Shown: positions 42,078 to 51,511, counted from the first letter of the stretch. The stretch: 53,444 nucleotides of DNA from Chloroflexota bacterium (GCA_005880615.1 VBID01000125.1:1-53444); one strand, 5' to 3'. Notes: generated from the sequence alone by a model not told the origin. Made by a program: numbers and translations.

Positions 42078-42913
42078 CAGCCCTTGACCGCGCCGGCCGT
42101 CATTCCCTGCGTAATCCGTCGCTGCACCAGGATGAAGAACACCATCACGGGCAGGGCAAAGAGCGTGGAGCCAGCCATGATGCCGCCCCAGTCAATCTGG
42201 GTCCCCATGGACACAAAGGAGGCGAGCCAGACTGGTAGGGTGGCGTTCTCATTGGTGAGGAGCACGTTGGCAAAGATGTACTCGTTCCAGGCCTGGATGA
42301 ACGCAAAGATTGAGGTCGCCACCAGCCCGGGCGCGATCAGTGGAAACAGAATCCGGATGAAGGCCTGGGTGCGGGTGCAGCCGTCGGTGAGCGCCGCCTC
42401 CTCCAGGTCCACGGGCACCGAGGCGACGAAACCCCGCAGCGTCCAGATCGTGAACGGCAGGGCAAAGGCCAGGTAGGCCAGGATGACCCCGGTCAGGTGG
42501 TACACGAGCCCCGCCCGGTTCAGCTCGACAAAGATGGGGATGAGCATCGCCTCGAAGGGGACCATCTGGACCACCAGCAGCAGGACGATGAACAGCTTGC
42601 GACCGCGAAAACGGAACCTGGCGAGGGCGGTGGCGGCGAAGAACGCCAGCGCCATCGAGAGGATGACGACCGAGCAGGTGACGATCACGCTGCTCCGCGC
42701 GTTCGCCCAGAAGTGGTACTTGTGGACGCCGTCGACGAAATGCTGCAAGGTGAACGGGGCGGGGATGAACTTGGGCGTGGGGAGCTGGATATCACCGCTC
42801 GGCTTGAAGGCCGTCACCACCATCCAGTAGACCGGGAACAGGAAGAAAAGGCTGGCCAGGAGCGCGAGGCCATTGGCGATCATCGAGCCGCGCCGCGGGG
42901 TGCCTGCGGTCAC
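42077..42913 (-). CDS. ABC sugar transporter permease (MalG/NgcG type)
   Basis: 278 residues from GTG 42913, overlapping the first permease by 4 nt; its stop overlaps the NagZ-MurQ start by one base. Six membrane segments are predicted, with the inner-membrane EAA loop EEAALTDGCTRTQAFIRILF. Pairs with the next gene upstream to form the channel of an amino-sugar importer. Confidence 0.9.
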   Translation of the reverse strand: MTAGTPRRGSMIANGLALLASLFFLFPVYWMVVTAFKPSGDIQLPTPKFIPAPFTLQHFVDGVHKYHFWANARSSVIVTCSVVILSMALAFFAATALARFRFRGRKLFIVLLLVVQMVPFEAMLIPIFVELNRAGLVYHLTGVILAYLAFALPFTIWTLRGFVASVPVDLEEAALTDGCTRTQAFIRILFPLIAPGLVATSIFAFIQAWNEYIFANVLLTNENATLPVWLASFVSMGTQIDWGGIMAGSTLFALPVMVFFILVQRRITQGMTAGAVKG

Positions 42914-43896
42914 GATTCGTCCCCGATCCGTACCATCCGCCCCACCAGGACCGCGGTGATCATGAGGAGAATGACCACCCCGATGAAGGCCGTCGCCGCC
43001 CCCCGTCCGTAATTCGGCGTCCCGCCGAACGACTGGTGATACGCCCAGATGCCGATCAGGTTGGTGTCCTCCGAGATCCCGCCGCTCTTCTGCAGCACGA
43101 AGATCTGGGTGAACACGCGGAAGTCCCAGATGGTGGACAGCAGCGTCAGGACCAGGAGGATGGGGGCCAGGAGCGGCAGACTGACTCGCCGGAAGGTGGC
43201 CCACGCGTTGGCCCCGTCCACCCGAGCGGCTTCGTAGAGGTCTTCAGGCACCTGAGACAGACCGGCGTACAGGACCAGTGACACGAATGGCAGCGCCCCC
43301 CATACGACGATGAGGGTGGCCAGTCCCAGAAGTGAGGTCGGGTCCGAGAGCCACGAGTGCTGGGTGAAGTTTCCCAACCGCAGGCTGGTCAGCACCCAGT
43401 TGACGACGCCGAAGTCACGGTCGAAGAGCCACTGCCAGACCTGCGTCGCGGTCACCGTGGGCGTGGCCCAGGCTAGCACCATGCTGATCGACAGGAGGAG
43501 TCGCATCCGGGTGCCCAGGCGTTGCAGCAGCAGGGCGATGCCCATCCCGACGGCGATGGTGAGAGCCACGTTGACCCCGGCGAAGATGAGCGTTCTGCCC
43601 AGCACCGACCAGAATTCGGGCTTGGCCAAGATGTACCGGTAGTTGGTCAGTCCGACCCAGTGAGTCGGCAGGTCCTGAATCAGCTCCCTGGCGCGAAACT
43701 GCTGGAAGGAGATTGCGACCAGGTACACGAAGGGAAAGACCACGGCTGCCCCCAGCGCGAGCGCGGCCGGCGCCAGCAGTAGGTAGGGGACGTGCCAGGG
43801 CACGGTGGCTGCCCGCCGCCGCCCGAACAGCCGAGAGCGCCGCCCGGCCGGCCCTGTGAGTGGGGTTGCCGGGGCGGCGCTCGTCACGTGCTGCAC
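42910..43896 (-). CDS. ABC sugar transporter permease (MalF/NgcF type)
   Basis: 328 residues with a cytoplasmic basic N-terminus (RSRLFGRRRAATVPW) and six predicted membrane helices; the EAA loop is YEAARVDGANAWATFRRVSL. GTG 43896 lies 12 nt after the binding-protein stop; the exact start is uncertain. No ATPase gene is in the operon, so a shared MsiK-like ATP-binding protein probably energises it, as in Streptomyces chitosugar systems. Confidence 0.88.
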   Translation of the reverse strand: MQHVTSAAPATPLTGPAGRRSRLFGRRRAATVPWHVPYLLLAPAALALGAAVVFPFVYLVAISFQQFRARELIQDLPTHWVGLTNYRYILAKPEFWSVLGRTLIFAGVNVALTIAVGMGIALLLQRLGTRMRLLLSISMVLAWATPTVTATQVWQWLFDRDFGVVNWVLTSLRLGNFTQHSWLSDPTSLLGLATLIVVWGALPFVSLVLYAGLSQVPEDLYEAARVDGANAWATFRRVSLPLLAPILLVLTLLSTIWDFRVFTQIFVLQKSGGISEDTNLIGIWAYHQSFGGTPNYGRGAATAFIGVVILLMITAVLVGRMVRIGDES

Positions 43897-43907
43897 GATA
43901 CGCGATG

Positions 43908-45173
43908 CTACTGGTTGAGTTTGTCCGCGAGGGCCTGGTCAGCTGCCTTGGTCGCGTCGGCCACGCTGGCCCGCCCGGTAAAGATCTTGGCCAGCATGTC
44001 CTGCAGGATGTTATTGCTCTCCACGCTCGCCCAGTTCGGGCTGTTCGGCACGAACCAGCTCCGGGCCGCCGCCGCGTCGGCAACCGACAGCACGGGGTCA
44101 CTCGCGTGCAGGTTCAGCAGGGTGGTCGAGTTCGGAATCACGCCTCCCTGCACGGCCAGCTGGGTCTGGTATTTGCTTCCCGCCAGCAGCTTGATGTAGT
44201 CGAGGGCGAGCCCCTGGTGCTTGCTCTTAGCCGCGATGCCAAGGTTGGAGCCACCCAGGAAGACGGGCGCGGCCGCTGACGCGCCAGGAATCGGGAAGAC
44301 CCCCAGCTTGTCTTTCAGCTCGGGCTTGTCTTTGGCGATCACGCCGTAATGCCAGCCGGCCTCGATCACCATAGCGGCCTTCCCCGACTCAAACACCGAG
44401 TCATCTTTCGTCTCGTCACCGTCGCCCGGCGCGGTGCCGACCTTGCTCCGCATGTCCTTCACCCAGCTGAGGGCCGATTGGGCAGCCGAATCCTCAAGCG
44501 TCCCGGCCCACTTGGTCCCCGATTTGGTGGCGATGTTGCCGCCCGAGTCGAAGACCCAGGAGAAGATCGCGTACCAATCCTTGCCCGGCAGGTACAGCGC
44601 CGAGAAGCCGGGCACACTGGCGTTGGCGGTCATCAGTTTTTGTCCGTCGGCGATCAGCTCGTCACGGTTGGCCGGCGGCGCGCTAATCCCCGCCCTGGCA
44701 AACAGGTCCTTGTTGTAGACGACCACGCGGTCCCCGGCGTAATACGGGACGCCGTAGAGCTTGCCATCGAGGGTGCCGGCCTCCTTCAGGCTCTGCAGCC
44801 AGGTGCCCCCGCCCAGGCTGGATTGTTTGCTGGTCAGATCCGCCAGGCCCCCCGCCGACGCAAACCCAGAGACCAGCGTGTTGCCCATTTCCAGGACGTC
44901 CGGTGGGCTCTGCGTGCTCAGCGCGGTGTTGGTCTTGTCGCTGATCCCACCCCACTGCTGCAGCTCCACGTTCACGGTGACGCCCGGATGGGCGGCCTGG
45001 AACTCCGTGTTCAGGGCGCTAATCACCGCATCCGGCGCGCTCCCGTTCATCAGCCACACGGTCAGCGGCCCGGTATCCGCGGTGGGTGCGACGGTCGCGG
45101 CGTTCCCACAGGCGGCGGCGACCAGCGCCACGCCCAAAGCGACGATTCCGACGACGACGTTGCTTCGCTTCAT
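43908..45173 (-). CDS. ABC sugar-binding lipoprotein
   Basis: 421 residues. Signal peptide with lipobox VAAACG (Cys22), then a type I extracellular solute-binding fold: PLTVWLMNGSAPDAVISALN, PDVLEMGNTLVSGFA, LYGVPYYAGDRVVVYNKDLF, FESGKAAMVIEAGWHYG and GGSNLGIAAKSK. ATG 45173 has a GGAAGGAG ribosome site. Context (GntR regulator, nagA, NagZ-MurQ) predicts GlcNAc, chitobiose or muropeptide sugars as ligand. Confidence 0.9.
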   Translation of the reverse strand: MKRSNVVVGIVALGVALVAAACGNAATVAPTADTGPLTVWLMNGSAPDAVISALNTEFQAAHPGVTVNVELQQWGGISDKTNTALSTQSPPDVLEMGNTLVSGFASAGGLADLTSKQSSLGGGTWLQSLKEAGTLDGKLYGVPYYAGDRVVVYNKDLFARAGISAPPANRDELIADGQKLMTANASVPGFSALYLPGKDWYAIFSWVFDSGGNIATKSGTKWAGTLEDSAAQSALSWVKDMRSKVGTAPGDGDETKDDSVFESGKAAMVIEAGWHYGVIAKDKPELKDKLGVFPIPGASAAAPVFLGGSNLGIAAKSKHQGLALDYIKLLAGSKYQTQLAVQGGVIPNSTTLLNLHASDPVLSVADAAAARSWFVPNSPNWASVESNNILQDMLAKIFTGRASVADATKAADQALADKLNQ

Positions 45174-45274
45174 TGAGTTTCTCCTTCCCTTATCTGTTGA
45201 GCCGGCGCCCGAACGTCGAATTGGTCCCGTGTTACGCGTTGGTCATCACCCTCCCTCCCTCGTACTCCCATCCC

Positions 45275-46057
45275 TCAGATCGGTGTCTCAAGCGTGGTCG
45301 CCCCCGCCCGGAGCGGCAGTCCGCGGCGGGCGCTGCTGATGGCCCGCCCGTTCCGGCTTCGCGATGGCAGCAGTTCCGTCACCAGCCGGTAGCGGTCGCC
45401 TCGGTAGATCGAACGGACGAACTCGATCGTCCGGCCAGATTCCGCCATGGTGGTCCGCTCGAAGAGAAAGGCCGGCGAGTGGAGGGGCACCGTCAGCAAG
45501 GCCGACTCCTCCTCGTTGGTCACGGTCGGCTCGATCGTCTGGCTGCCCGAGCCGATCACGATCCCGTAGCGCTCTTCCAGCAGGGCGTAGAAGGAGTGGT
45601 TCTCGAGGTCCGCTTTCGATAACCCCGGAATCAGGGCCTCGGGCACGTGCAGCACCTCGAGGGCCATGGTTTCGCCATCGGCGAGGCGCAGGCGGGTCAC
45701 CCTCACGATGCGCTCCTCCGGCGAAACCTGCAGTCGCCGGGCCAGGCGGGCACCTGCGCTGGTGACGGTCAGGTCCACCGTACGGCTGCCGGGTACCATC
45801 CCCCGCCGGCGCATGTCCTCGGTGAACGAGGTGAGGGTCAGGGGCTGGGCAATCTTGGGCTCCGTGACAAAGGTGCCGGCCCCGTGCCGGCGGCTCAACT
45901 GGCCATCCCGAACGAGTTGGTCGATGGCTGCCCGGACCGTCAGGCGGGAGACGCCCAGCTCCTGGCTGAGCAGCCGCTCCGACGGGATGGCCTGGCCGAT
46001 GGCCAGCGCCTCGATCAGGTCGAGGACTCGTTCGCGGGCCTCGTCTTGCTTCCCCAA
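45275..46057 (-). CDS. GntR/HutC-family regulator, DasR/NagR-like
   Basis: 260 residues from TTG 46057, preceded by GGGAAGG; no ATG lies nearby. The winged helix (about 1-70) contains PSERLLSQELGVSRLTVRAA and HGAGTFV; the rest is a UTRA effector domain as in DasR/NagR, which bind GlcN-6-phosphate or GlcNAc-6-phosphate. First gene of the amino-sugar operon. Two 13-of-16 matches to the DasR site lie in its promoter, so autoregulation and control of the operon are likely. Confidence 0.88.
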   Translation of the reverse strand: MGKQDEARERVLDLIEALAIGQAIPSERLLSQELGVSRLTVRAAIDQLVRDGQLSRRHGAGTFVTEPKIAQPLTLTSFTEDMRRRGMVPGSRTVDLTVTSAGARLARRLQVSPEERIVRVTRLRLADGETMALEVLHVPEALIPGLSKADLENHSFYALLEERYGIVIGSGSQTIEPTVTNEEESALLTVPLHSPAFLFERTTMAESGRTIEFVRSIYRGDRYRLVTELLPSRSRNGRAISSARRGLPLRAGATTLETPI

Positions 46058-46073
46058 CGACCTTCCCTTTCCT

Positions 46074-46089
46074 AGTGGTATAGCCCTCT
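46074..46089 (+). promoter_or_regulatory. DasR-like (dre) site 1
   Basis: AGTGGTATAGCCCTCT against the dre consensus AGTGGTCTAGACCACT: 13 of 16 positions. It lies 17 nt upstream of the GntR TTG start, downstream of the predicted promoter. Confidence 0.5.
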
Positions 46090-46100
46090 TTACGGGGCGA

Positions 46101-46143
46101 CCGCGCTATCTAAGCACACGTGGGCTTAGTTGTCAATACCACT
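46101..46143 (-). promoter_or_regulatory. GntR promoter overlapping DasR-like (dre) site 2
   Basis: On the minus strand AGTGGTATTGACAACT (46143-46128) matches dre at 13 of 16 positions and contains the -35 TTGACA. About 17-18 bp downstream is TTAGATA, a weak -10. A bound regulator would cover the -35. Confidence 0.5.
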
Positions 46144-46188
46144 TACCGCCCGGATCGCTGATGGGCAGCCCAGTCAGGGCCTGCTGGC

Positions 46189-47259
46189 TTAGCTGAGGCG
46201 CTCCTTCAGCCAGTCCGCCATCAGCGGCCGGTACTTGTAGGGAATGTTGTTGCAGACGTGGTTGCCATCCCGGTACATCACCAGGGTGGCCTTGGGCGCC
46301 TCGCGGGCGATCCGCTCGGCCTGGTCCGGCGGAAAGAGCCGGTCACGGGCTCCGTGGACGACCAGCAGCGGCTGGGTCACTTTGTCGAGGACCCCCTCCA
46401 GGTTCAGGGTAGACGCCTTGCGCTTGGCCTCCGCCTCGTCGGCGGACTTCGTGTAGAACACATACCCGGCTTTGGTAAGGGGGTTGAGCGCATCCCAGCA
46501 GTCCCCCAGGTTGTATGGGCCAGCCAGCCCGACCACCGCCCGAATCCGCTTCTCATATGCCGCCGCTCGCGGGCCGTAGATGGCCCCCATGCTGATCCCC
46601 ATCAGCCCCATGCGGCGGAGATCGACCTCCAGGTCCTTCTGCTCGAGATGGTCAATCAAGGGCGTCACCACGGTCTCCCAGTTCGGTCGGATCGCGAAAT
46701 GCACGGAGTTCTCGGACTGCCCAGGGCCGTCAATGGTGAGGGTCGCCATGCCGCGCCACAGAAACTCCTCCTCGATCGCAAACAGTTCCTCCTTCGAGGA
46801 GTCGAGCCCAGGTACGAGCAGGACCAGCGCCGGTCGCCGTGCATCGCGGGGACGGCGCAGGTGACCGGGGATGACATGGCCCTCGAACGGAATCTCCAGG
46901 CGCTCCGCCGGCGGATCCAGGCGGGCCAGCGCTCGCCGATACACGGACACCGAGAGGTCCCGAAGCTGGTTATGGAGCTGCTGGTCTTCGAACCAGAGGA
47001 ACTTTCCAAGGTGATAGCACCAGGCGGCGGCCTGAAAGGCGCGCGTGGCCGACACGGTGCGACCCCGTTCCTCTGCCTCATGACCGAGCGCCTCGTGGAC
47101 GGCGCCAATCGCTTTCCAATTTGGACCCCAGTCGGCCCACTCCGTGGTCCTGGCCACCGTCTCGTCGAAGTCGTTGACGTCGATCCCGTTGGCCGTGAAG
47201 CGCGGCCGCCAGTGGTGGGCGGCCACCTGCACCCGATTGGTCGTTTCCAAGGAACTCAT
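46189..47259 (-). CDS. Alpha/beta hydrolase (FrsA/pseudooxynicotine-hydrolase-like)
   Basis: 356 residues: an N-terminal helical region of about 130 residues, then an alpha/beta-hydrolase core with nucleophile Ser in LMGISMGAIYGPRAA, Asp in VVHGARDRLFPP and His in YRDGNHVCNN. The layout matches enzymes such as 2,6-dihydroxypseudooxynicotine hydrolase, which cleave carbon-carbon bonds, or FrsA-like esterases. Substrate unknown. ATG 47259 has GAGAAGGGTGA upstream. It lies 168 nt downstream of the oxidoreductase gene and may share its transcript. Confidence 0.82.
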   Translation of the reverse strand: MSSLETTNRVQVAAHHWRPRFTANGIDVNDFDETVARTTEWADWGPNWKAIGAVHEALGHEAEERGRTVSATRAFQAAAWCYHLGKFLWFEDQQLHNQLRDLSVSVYRRALARLDPPAERLEIPFEGHVIPGHLRRPRDARRPALVLLVPGLDSSKEELFAIEEEFLWRGMATLTIDGPGQSENSVHFAIRPNWETVVTPLIDHLEQKDLEVDLRRMGLMGISMGAIYGPRAAAYEKRIRAVVGLAGPYNLGDCWDALNPLTKAGYVFYTKSADEAEAKRKASTLNLEGVLDKVTQPLLVVHGARDRLFPPDQAERIAREAPKATLVMYRDGNHVCNNIPYKYRPLMADWLKERLS

Positions 47260-47359
47260 TCACCCTTCTCCCAGATGGACTCGCACGAAAAACTTGGTCA
47301 CGTCGACACCACACCGATATGGCGTGAGTTCGACGAGACCCCCTCCCCGACCCTGCCCA

Positions 47360-47375
47360 CGCGGGAAATCCCGCG
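47360..47375. terminator. Hairpin between oxidoreductase and hydrolase genes
   Basis: CGCGGG AAAT CCCGCG, a perfect 6-bp GC stem within the 168-nt gap. It lacks a T-run on either strand, so it is a weak terminator or a processing hairpin. Confidence 0.4.
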
Positions 47376-47426
47376 ACCCTGACAACTGTGGCTCCCCGCG
47401 AGGGTGAGGGAGAACATTGATGTCCA

Positions 47427-49016
47427 TCACGGCACCGCTGCCCGAGGGTGGATGGCATCTTCCAGGCTGGAGCCCAGGTCGCTAAGCAGCACGCTGGCGC
47501 AGTTCCGCCCCGGAAGCCCCGACACCGAACCCCCGGGATGCGTACACGCGCCCGTCTGGTAGAGCGCGGCGACGGGCGTCCGGTACGACGACCAGCCCTC
47601 GACCGGCCGGAAGTAGCCGCTCTGCTGCGGCGAGCTGGCGCCGCCGTGGCACGAGCCGCGCCAGTTGGCGGGGTTCCGGCGCTCCAGGTCGAGCGGACTG
47701 TTGATATACCGGCCCAGGACGATCCGCTCCGACAGATTGGTGGTGAGGCGGGCCACCTGATCGAACAGGCGGGCTGCCACCTCGTCCTTGAGCTGGTCCC
47801 AACGTTTCGGCCCTTCCGCCAGCTCGTATGGAAGAAAGCTGATCAGCTTGAAGGTGTGCTTCCCCGCCGGTGCCCGGGTCGGATCGATCACGGTCGGCGT
47901 GATGGCCAGCAACACCGGATCGTCGAGGTCGAGCTGCCCGGACCGGAACGCCGACAGCATCCGGTGAAGCGACGCCAGCGACTCCATCCCGCCCATGGTC
48001 ACGCTCTCCAGCGGCTCCGACTCGGTCAAAAAGCGCGGCGCCTCGCTCAGGGCGTAATGGCTGGCGAACATGGTCAGGCTCGGTTGCCAGCGGGCGATGC
48101 CGGCCCGATACTCGGCCGGCAGGTTCTCCTCGCCGACGATGCCAGGCAGGTGCCGGATATGGATGCTGGAGACGACGGCGCGGGTCGCGCGATAGGCCGA
48201 CCCATCAACCGTCACCACGCCGGTGGCGCGCCCGCCCTCGACCACGATGCGGGTCACCGGCTTCTCGGTGAGGATGGTTCCCCCGTTCTCCTCGATGATC
48301 CGGGCCAGGGCCAGCGGCAGCCGGATCGATCCGCCTTCCGGCAGGATCCAGCTGAAGCGCTGACGGCCGGCGACCAGCGAAAACGCCAGCAGCCCGGTCT
48401 CCGGCTCGTCTAGCGGGTGCAGGGTCATGAACGCGATCCAGGCAAAGAAGGCGCGCACGTGCTCATCCTGGAAGCGTTCCGTAATGACGTCGAGGGCGGT
48501 GGCCCGGCGAATCGCGAGCATGCGGTCCCCCATGGCCCCGGCCCGCGTCCGGGCGGCGACCTCTTGCGGCGGCCGCGGCGGATTCTCGCGCTCCTCGTTG
48601 ACGATGGGCGCCATCGCCTGCCAGTCGACGAGCAGTTGCCGATAGGCCTCGGCGTCGGCCGTCGAGAACCTGGCCAGCTCCGCGCCCGTACGATCCAGGT
48701 CGCGCCACATCGTGATGCTCCGCCCGTCGCGAAAGGGCATGGTGAAGACCGGGTCGGGGGCGAGGTATCGCAGTCCGTACCGGTCCAGGTGCAGTTCATC
48801 GTTGCGCATCAGCGGATTGCTCTGGATGAGGTTGTGGGCCGTGGCGCAGGGATCGTGGATGAAACCCGGCAGGGTCAGCTCCTCGCAGGTGGTGTCGCCA
48901 CCGATCCGCGGCGACCCTTCCAACACCAGCACCTTGAACCCGGCCCGCGCCGCGTAGGCAGCCGTCAGCAAACTGTTGTGGCCGGCGCCGGCCACCACGA
49001 TGTCCCACTGGCTCAT
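47427..49016 (-). CDS. FAD-dependent oxidoreductase, phytoene-dehydrogenase family
   Basis: 529 residues with an N-terminal dinucleotide-binding motif (VVAGAGHNSLLTAAYAARAG, then VLEGSPRIGGDTTCEE) and the C-terminal FAD segment YQTGACTHPGGSVSGLPGRN typical of CrtI-like flavoproteins. No carotenoid genes are near. It overlaps livF by 4 nt (ATGA) and is therefore part of the ABC-transporter operon, suggesting that it oxidises the imported compound or a derivative. Substrate cannot be named from sequence. Confidence 0.85.
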   Translation of the reverse strand: MSQWDIVVAGAGHNSLLTAAYAARAGFKVLVLEGSPRIGGDTTCEELTLPGFIHDPCATAHNLIQSNPLMRNDELHLDRYGLRYLAPDPVFTMPFRDGRSITMWRDLDRTGAELARFSTADAEAYRQLLVDWQAMAPIVNEERENPPRPPQEVAARTRAGAMGDRMLAIRRATALDVITERFQDEHVRAFFAWIAFMTLHPLDEPETGLLAFSLVAGRQRFSWILPEGGSIRLPLALARIIEENGGTILTEKPVTRIVVEGGRATGVVTVDGSAYRATRAVVSSIHIRHLPGIVGEENLPAEYRAGIARWQPSLTMFASHYALSEAPRFLTESEPLESVTMGGMESLASLHRMLSAFRSGQLDLDDPVLLAITPTVIDPTRAPAGKHTFKLISFLPYELAEGPKRWDQLKDEVAARLFDQVARLTTNLSERIVLGRYINSPLDLERRNPANWRGSCHGGASSPQQSGYFRPVEGWSSYRTPVAALYQTGACTHPGGSVSGLPGRNCASVLLSDLGSSLEDAIHPRAAVP

Positions 49017-49732
49017 CCGGTGGCCCCCAGGTATAGGCGGCCGATCTCGGGGTTGTCGAGCAAGGCCAAGCCCGGCCCCTCCAGCCGGATGCGGCCGCTT
49101 TCGAGCACCACCCCATGACTGGCCAGGCCAAGCCCCGACCGCGCGTTTTGCTCCACCAGCAAGATCGTCCGCCCCGCCTGGTTCAGGGCGCGAATCGTGT
49201 CGAAGACGACGGTGCGCGTCTTCGGATCGAGGCCCATCGACGGTTCGTCGAGCACGACCAGCGCCGGGTCGAGCATCAGCGCCCGAGCGAACTCGACGAT
49301 CTTCTGCTGCCCGCCGGACAGCGAGGCGGCCGGCTCATGGCGACGCTCGCGAATGATCGGAAAGGTCTCGCAGACCTCGTGGAGGCGGCGCGCCACCAGG
49401 GCCCGATCGTGGACCGTGTAAGCGCCCATGCGCACGTTTTCCCAGACACTCATGGTCGAAAACAAGCTTCGCTCCTGGGGAACCTGGACGATGCCGCGGC
49501 GCAGGATGGCGCGGGGGCTCTGGCCAACGATCGACGCGCCGCGAAAGCGAACGCTGCCGAGCCGCGGTCGAAGCAGGCCGCTCACCACCCGCAGCACCGT
49601 CGACTTGCCGGCGCCGTTGGGCCCGACGATACAGGTGATGCCGCCTTCCCCCACCGTGAGGGTGAGTTCGTGCAGGATGTCGCCGCCTCCATAGCCGGCG
49701 GTCACGCCTTCCAGCTCGAGCAGGGCGGCCAC
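49013..49732 (-). CDS. livF: Branched-chain amino-acid-type ABC transporter ATPase LivF
   Basis: 239 residues with Walker A GPNGAGKST, signature SLSGGQQK, Walker B ALVVLDEPSMGL and the H-loop region. Short LivF-type ABC subunit. GTG 49732 begins 1 nt after the livG stop. Confidence 0.92.
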   Translation of the reverse strand: MAALLELEGVTAGYGGGDILHELTLTVGEGGITCIVGPNGAGKSTVLRVVSGLLRPRLGSVRFRGASIVGQSPRAILRRGIVQVPQERSLFSTMSVWENVRMGAYTVHDRALVARRLHEVCETFPIIRERRHEPAASLSGGQQKIVEFARALMLDPALVVLDEPSMGLDPKTRTVVFDTIRALNQAGRTILLVEQNARSGLGLASHGVVLESGRIRLEGPGLALLDNPEIGRLYLGATG

Positions 49733-49733
49733 C

Positions 49734-50465
49734 TCAGGCTCCCAGGTACGCGTCCAGGACGGCCGGATTGGCCCGCACGTCGCGGGGGTTGCCGCTGGCG
49801 ATCACCCGGCCCTGGTGCAGGACGACGACCTCGTCGCAGAGCTTCATCACGAAGCCCATGTTGTGCTCCACCAGCAGAAAGGTGACGCCCTGCGCGTTGA
49901 GCTGCCGGATGTGGTCGGCGATCCGTTCCAGCAGCACCGGGTTGACGCCGCCGGCGGGCTCGTCCAGCAGCACCAGCTCCGGCCTCGCCATCATCACCGC
50001 GGCCAGCTCCAGCAGCTTGCGCTGGCCATACGACAGCGCGCCGCCCAGCGTGCCGGCGACCTGGCTGATGTCCATGGATTCAAGCATGTCCATCGCCCGG
50101 TCCTGCTCGTGGCTCCACTGCCGTTGGGACAGCAGGGCCCGCCACCCGGCGCGGCGGACCGGCACCAGCATGTTCTCCAGGGTGGTCAGCCGGGGAAAAA
50201 TGCGGGCCAGCTGGAAGGTGCGCCCGATGCCCAGGCCGTAGATCTGGTCCGGCGGGAGCCCCGCGATCGACTGCGCTTTGAACACCACGTCGCCACGGTC
50301 CCGCGGAATAAAGCCGGTGACCAGGTTGAAGACCGTGGTCTTGCCCGAGCCGTTCGGACCGATCAGGCCGGTGATGCTGCCGGTCGCGACGGACAGCGAG
50401 CAATTATCTACCGCCACCACGCCGCCGAAGCGCTTGCCCAGGTTTGCGATCTCGAGCAGGCTCAT
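49734..50465 (-). CDS. livG: Branched-chain amino-acid-type ABC transporter ATPase LivG
   Basis: 243 residues: Walker A GPNGSGKTT, signature ALSYGQRKLLE, Walker B LVLLDEPAGGVNP and the LivG-specific IGRTFQLARIFPRLT and LVEHNMGFVMKL. ATG overlaps the livM stop (ATGA). Confidence 0.93.
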   Translation of the reverse strand: MSLLEIANLGKRFGGVVAVDNCSLSVATGSITGLIGPNGSGKTTVFNLVTGFIPRDRGDVVFKAQSIAGLPPDQIYGLGIGRTFQLARIFPRLTTLENMLVPVRRAGWRALLSQRQWSHEQDRAMDMLESMDISQVAGTLGGALSYGQRKLLELAAVMMARPELVLLDEPAGGVNPVLLERIADHIRQLNAQGVTFLLVEHNMGFVMKLCDEVVVLHQGRVIASGNPRDVRANPAVLDAYLGA

Positions 50466-51511
50466 GGCGAGGCGAGCCCGGGCCGGATCCGTGTGGGCGG
50501 CTCAGCGGAGTCGCTGGCGGGCCCCGGCGGTCCGGCGGCGCGGCCGTGGCGGCGGCGGGCCACGAGGTCGGCGATCGATGGCACGACGCCTTGAGGCAGG
50601 AAGCGGATGACCAGCAAGAAGACGGCGGCATAGAAGATGAGGTAGAGGCGGCTGGCGCCAAAGTGGTAGGCGAACTGCAGCTGCGACCACTCCAGGACGA
50701 TCGCCCCCAGCACCGGTCCGCTCAGCGTGCCCAGGCCGCCAAAGAAGACCATGAGCACCATCGAGATCCCGATCAGCGGATCGACCACGAATTGCGGATA
50801 GATGTAGGTGATGAAGTAGCCGTAGACGCCGCCGATCATCCCCACCAACGCGGCGCTGATCACGAACGCCGCCAGCTTGAACGCCCGGGTCGGAACCCCA
50901 ACGGCGAGGGCCTTGTCCTCGTCGTCGCGGATCGCCAGCAGGCCCAGACCGAACTTCGATCGCCGGATCACCCAGGAGACCGTGACCCCCAGGATGGCCA
51001 GCGCCAGCATGGCGTAGTAGAAGGGGATGGCGAAGAAGTCCCCGCCCCAGCTGGGCACCGGCAGTCCCAGCCCGGCGCCGCCGCCGGTCAGGTTCACCAG
51101 GTTCTCGGCCAGCAGCTGGAGCATGAACATGAAGGCGATGGTCACGATCACGAAGGTCGCCGCCCGGGTGCGCAGCGCGATCCAGCCGATCAATGCGGCC
51201 AGCAGCGCGGTCAGCACCCCGGCGACCGGAACCAGCAGGAAGGGCTGATAGCCCGCCGGGATGCCCAGGTGCACCAGGAAAAGCCCGAGCGTGTAGGCGC
51301 CGAAGCCGAAGAAGGCCGCATGGCCAAGCGAGATGTAGCCCGTGTAGCCGCCCATGATGTTCCAGGCGGTGGCCAGCCCGACGTACATGGTGATGAAGAC
51401 CGCCATGCTCGCCGTCCCTGGATCGGAAATCAGGGGCACCGCCAGCGCCGCGGCCAGTGCCAGCCCCAGACCGGCTGGCTTGAGCGCCGGCAACCTGAGC
51501 ACCGTGTTCAT
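50462..51511 (-). CDS. livM: Branched-chain amino-acid-type ABC permease LivM
   Basis: 349 residues and eight to ten predicted membrane helices, with the LivM motifs NIMGGYTGYISLGHAAFFGF and the cytoplasmic loop SKFGLGLLAIRDDEDKALAV. The last 35 residues are a polar Arg/Pro-rich cytoplasmic tail. Overlaps livH by 4 nt. Confidence 0.93.
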   Translation of the reverse strand: MNTVLRLPALKPAGLGLALAAALAVPLISDPGTASMAVFITMYVGLATAWNIMGGYTGYISLGHAAFFGFGAYTLGLFLVHLGIPAGYQPFLLVPVAGVLTALLAALIGWIALRTRAATFVIVTIAFMFMLQLLAENLVNLTGGGAGLGLPVPSWGGDFFAIPFYYAMLALAILGVTVSWVIRRSKFGLGLLAIRDDEDKALAVGVPTRAFKLAAFVISAALVGMIGGVYGYFITYIYPQFVVDPLIGISMVLMVFFGGLGTLSGPVLGAIVLEWSQLQFAYHFGASRLYLIFYAAVFLLVIRFLPQGVVPSIADLVARRRHGRAAGPPGPASDSAEPPTRIRPGLASP

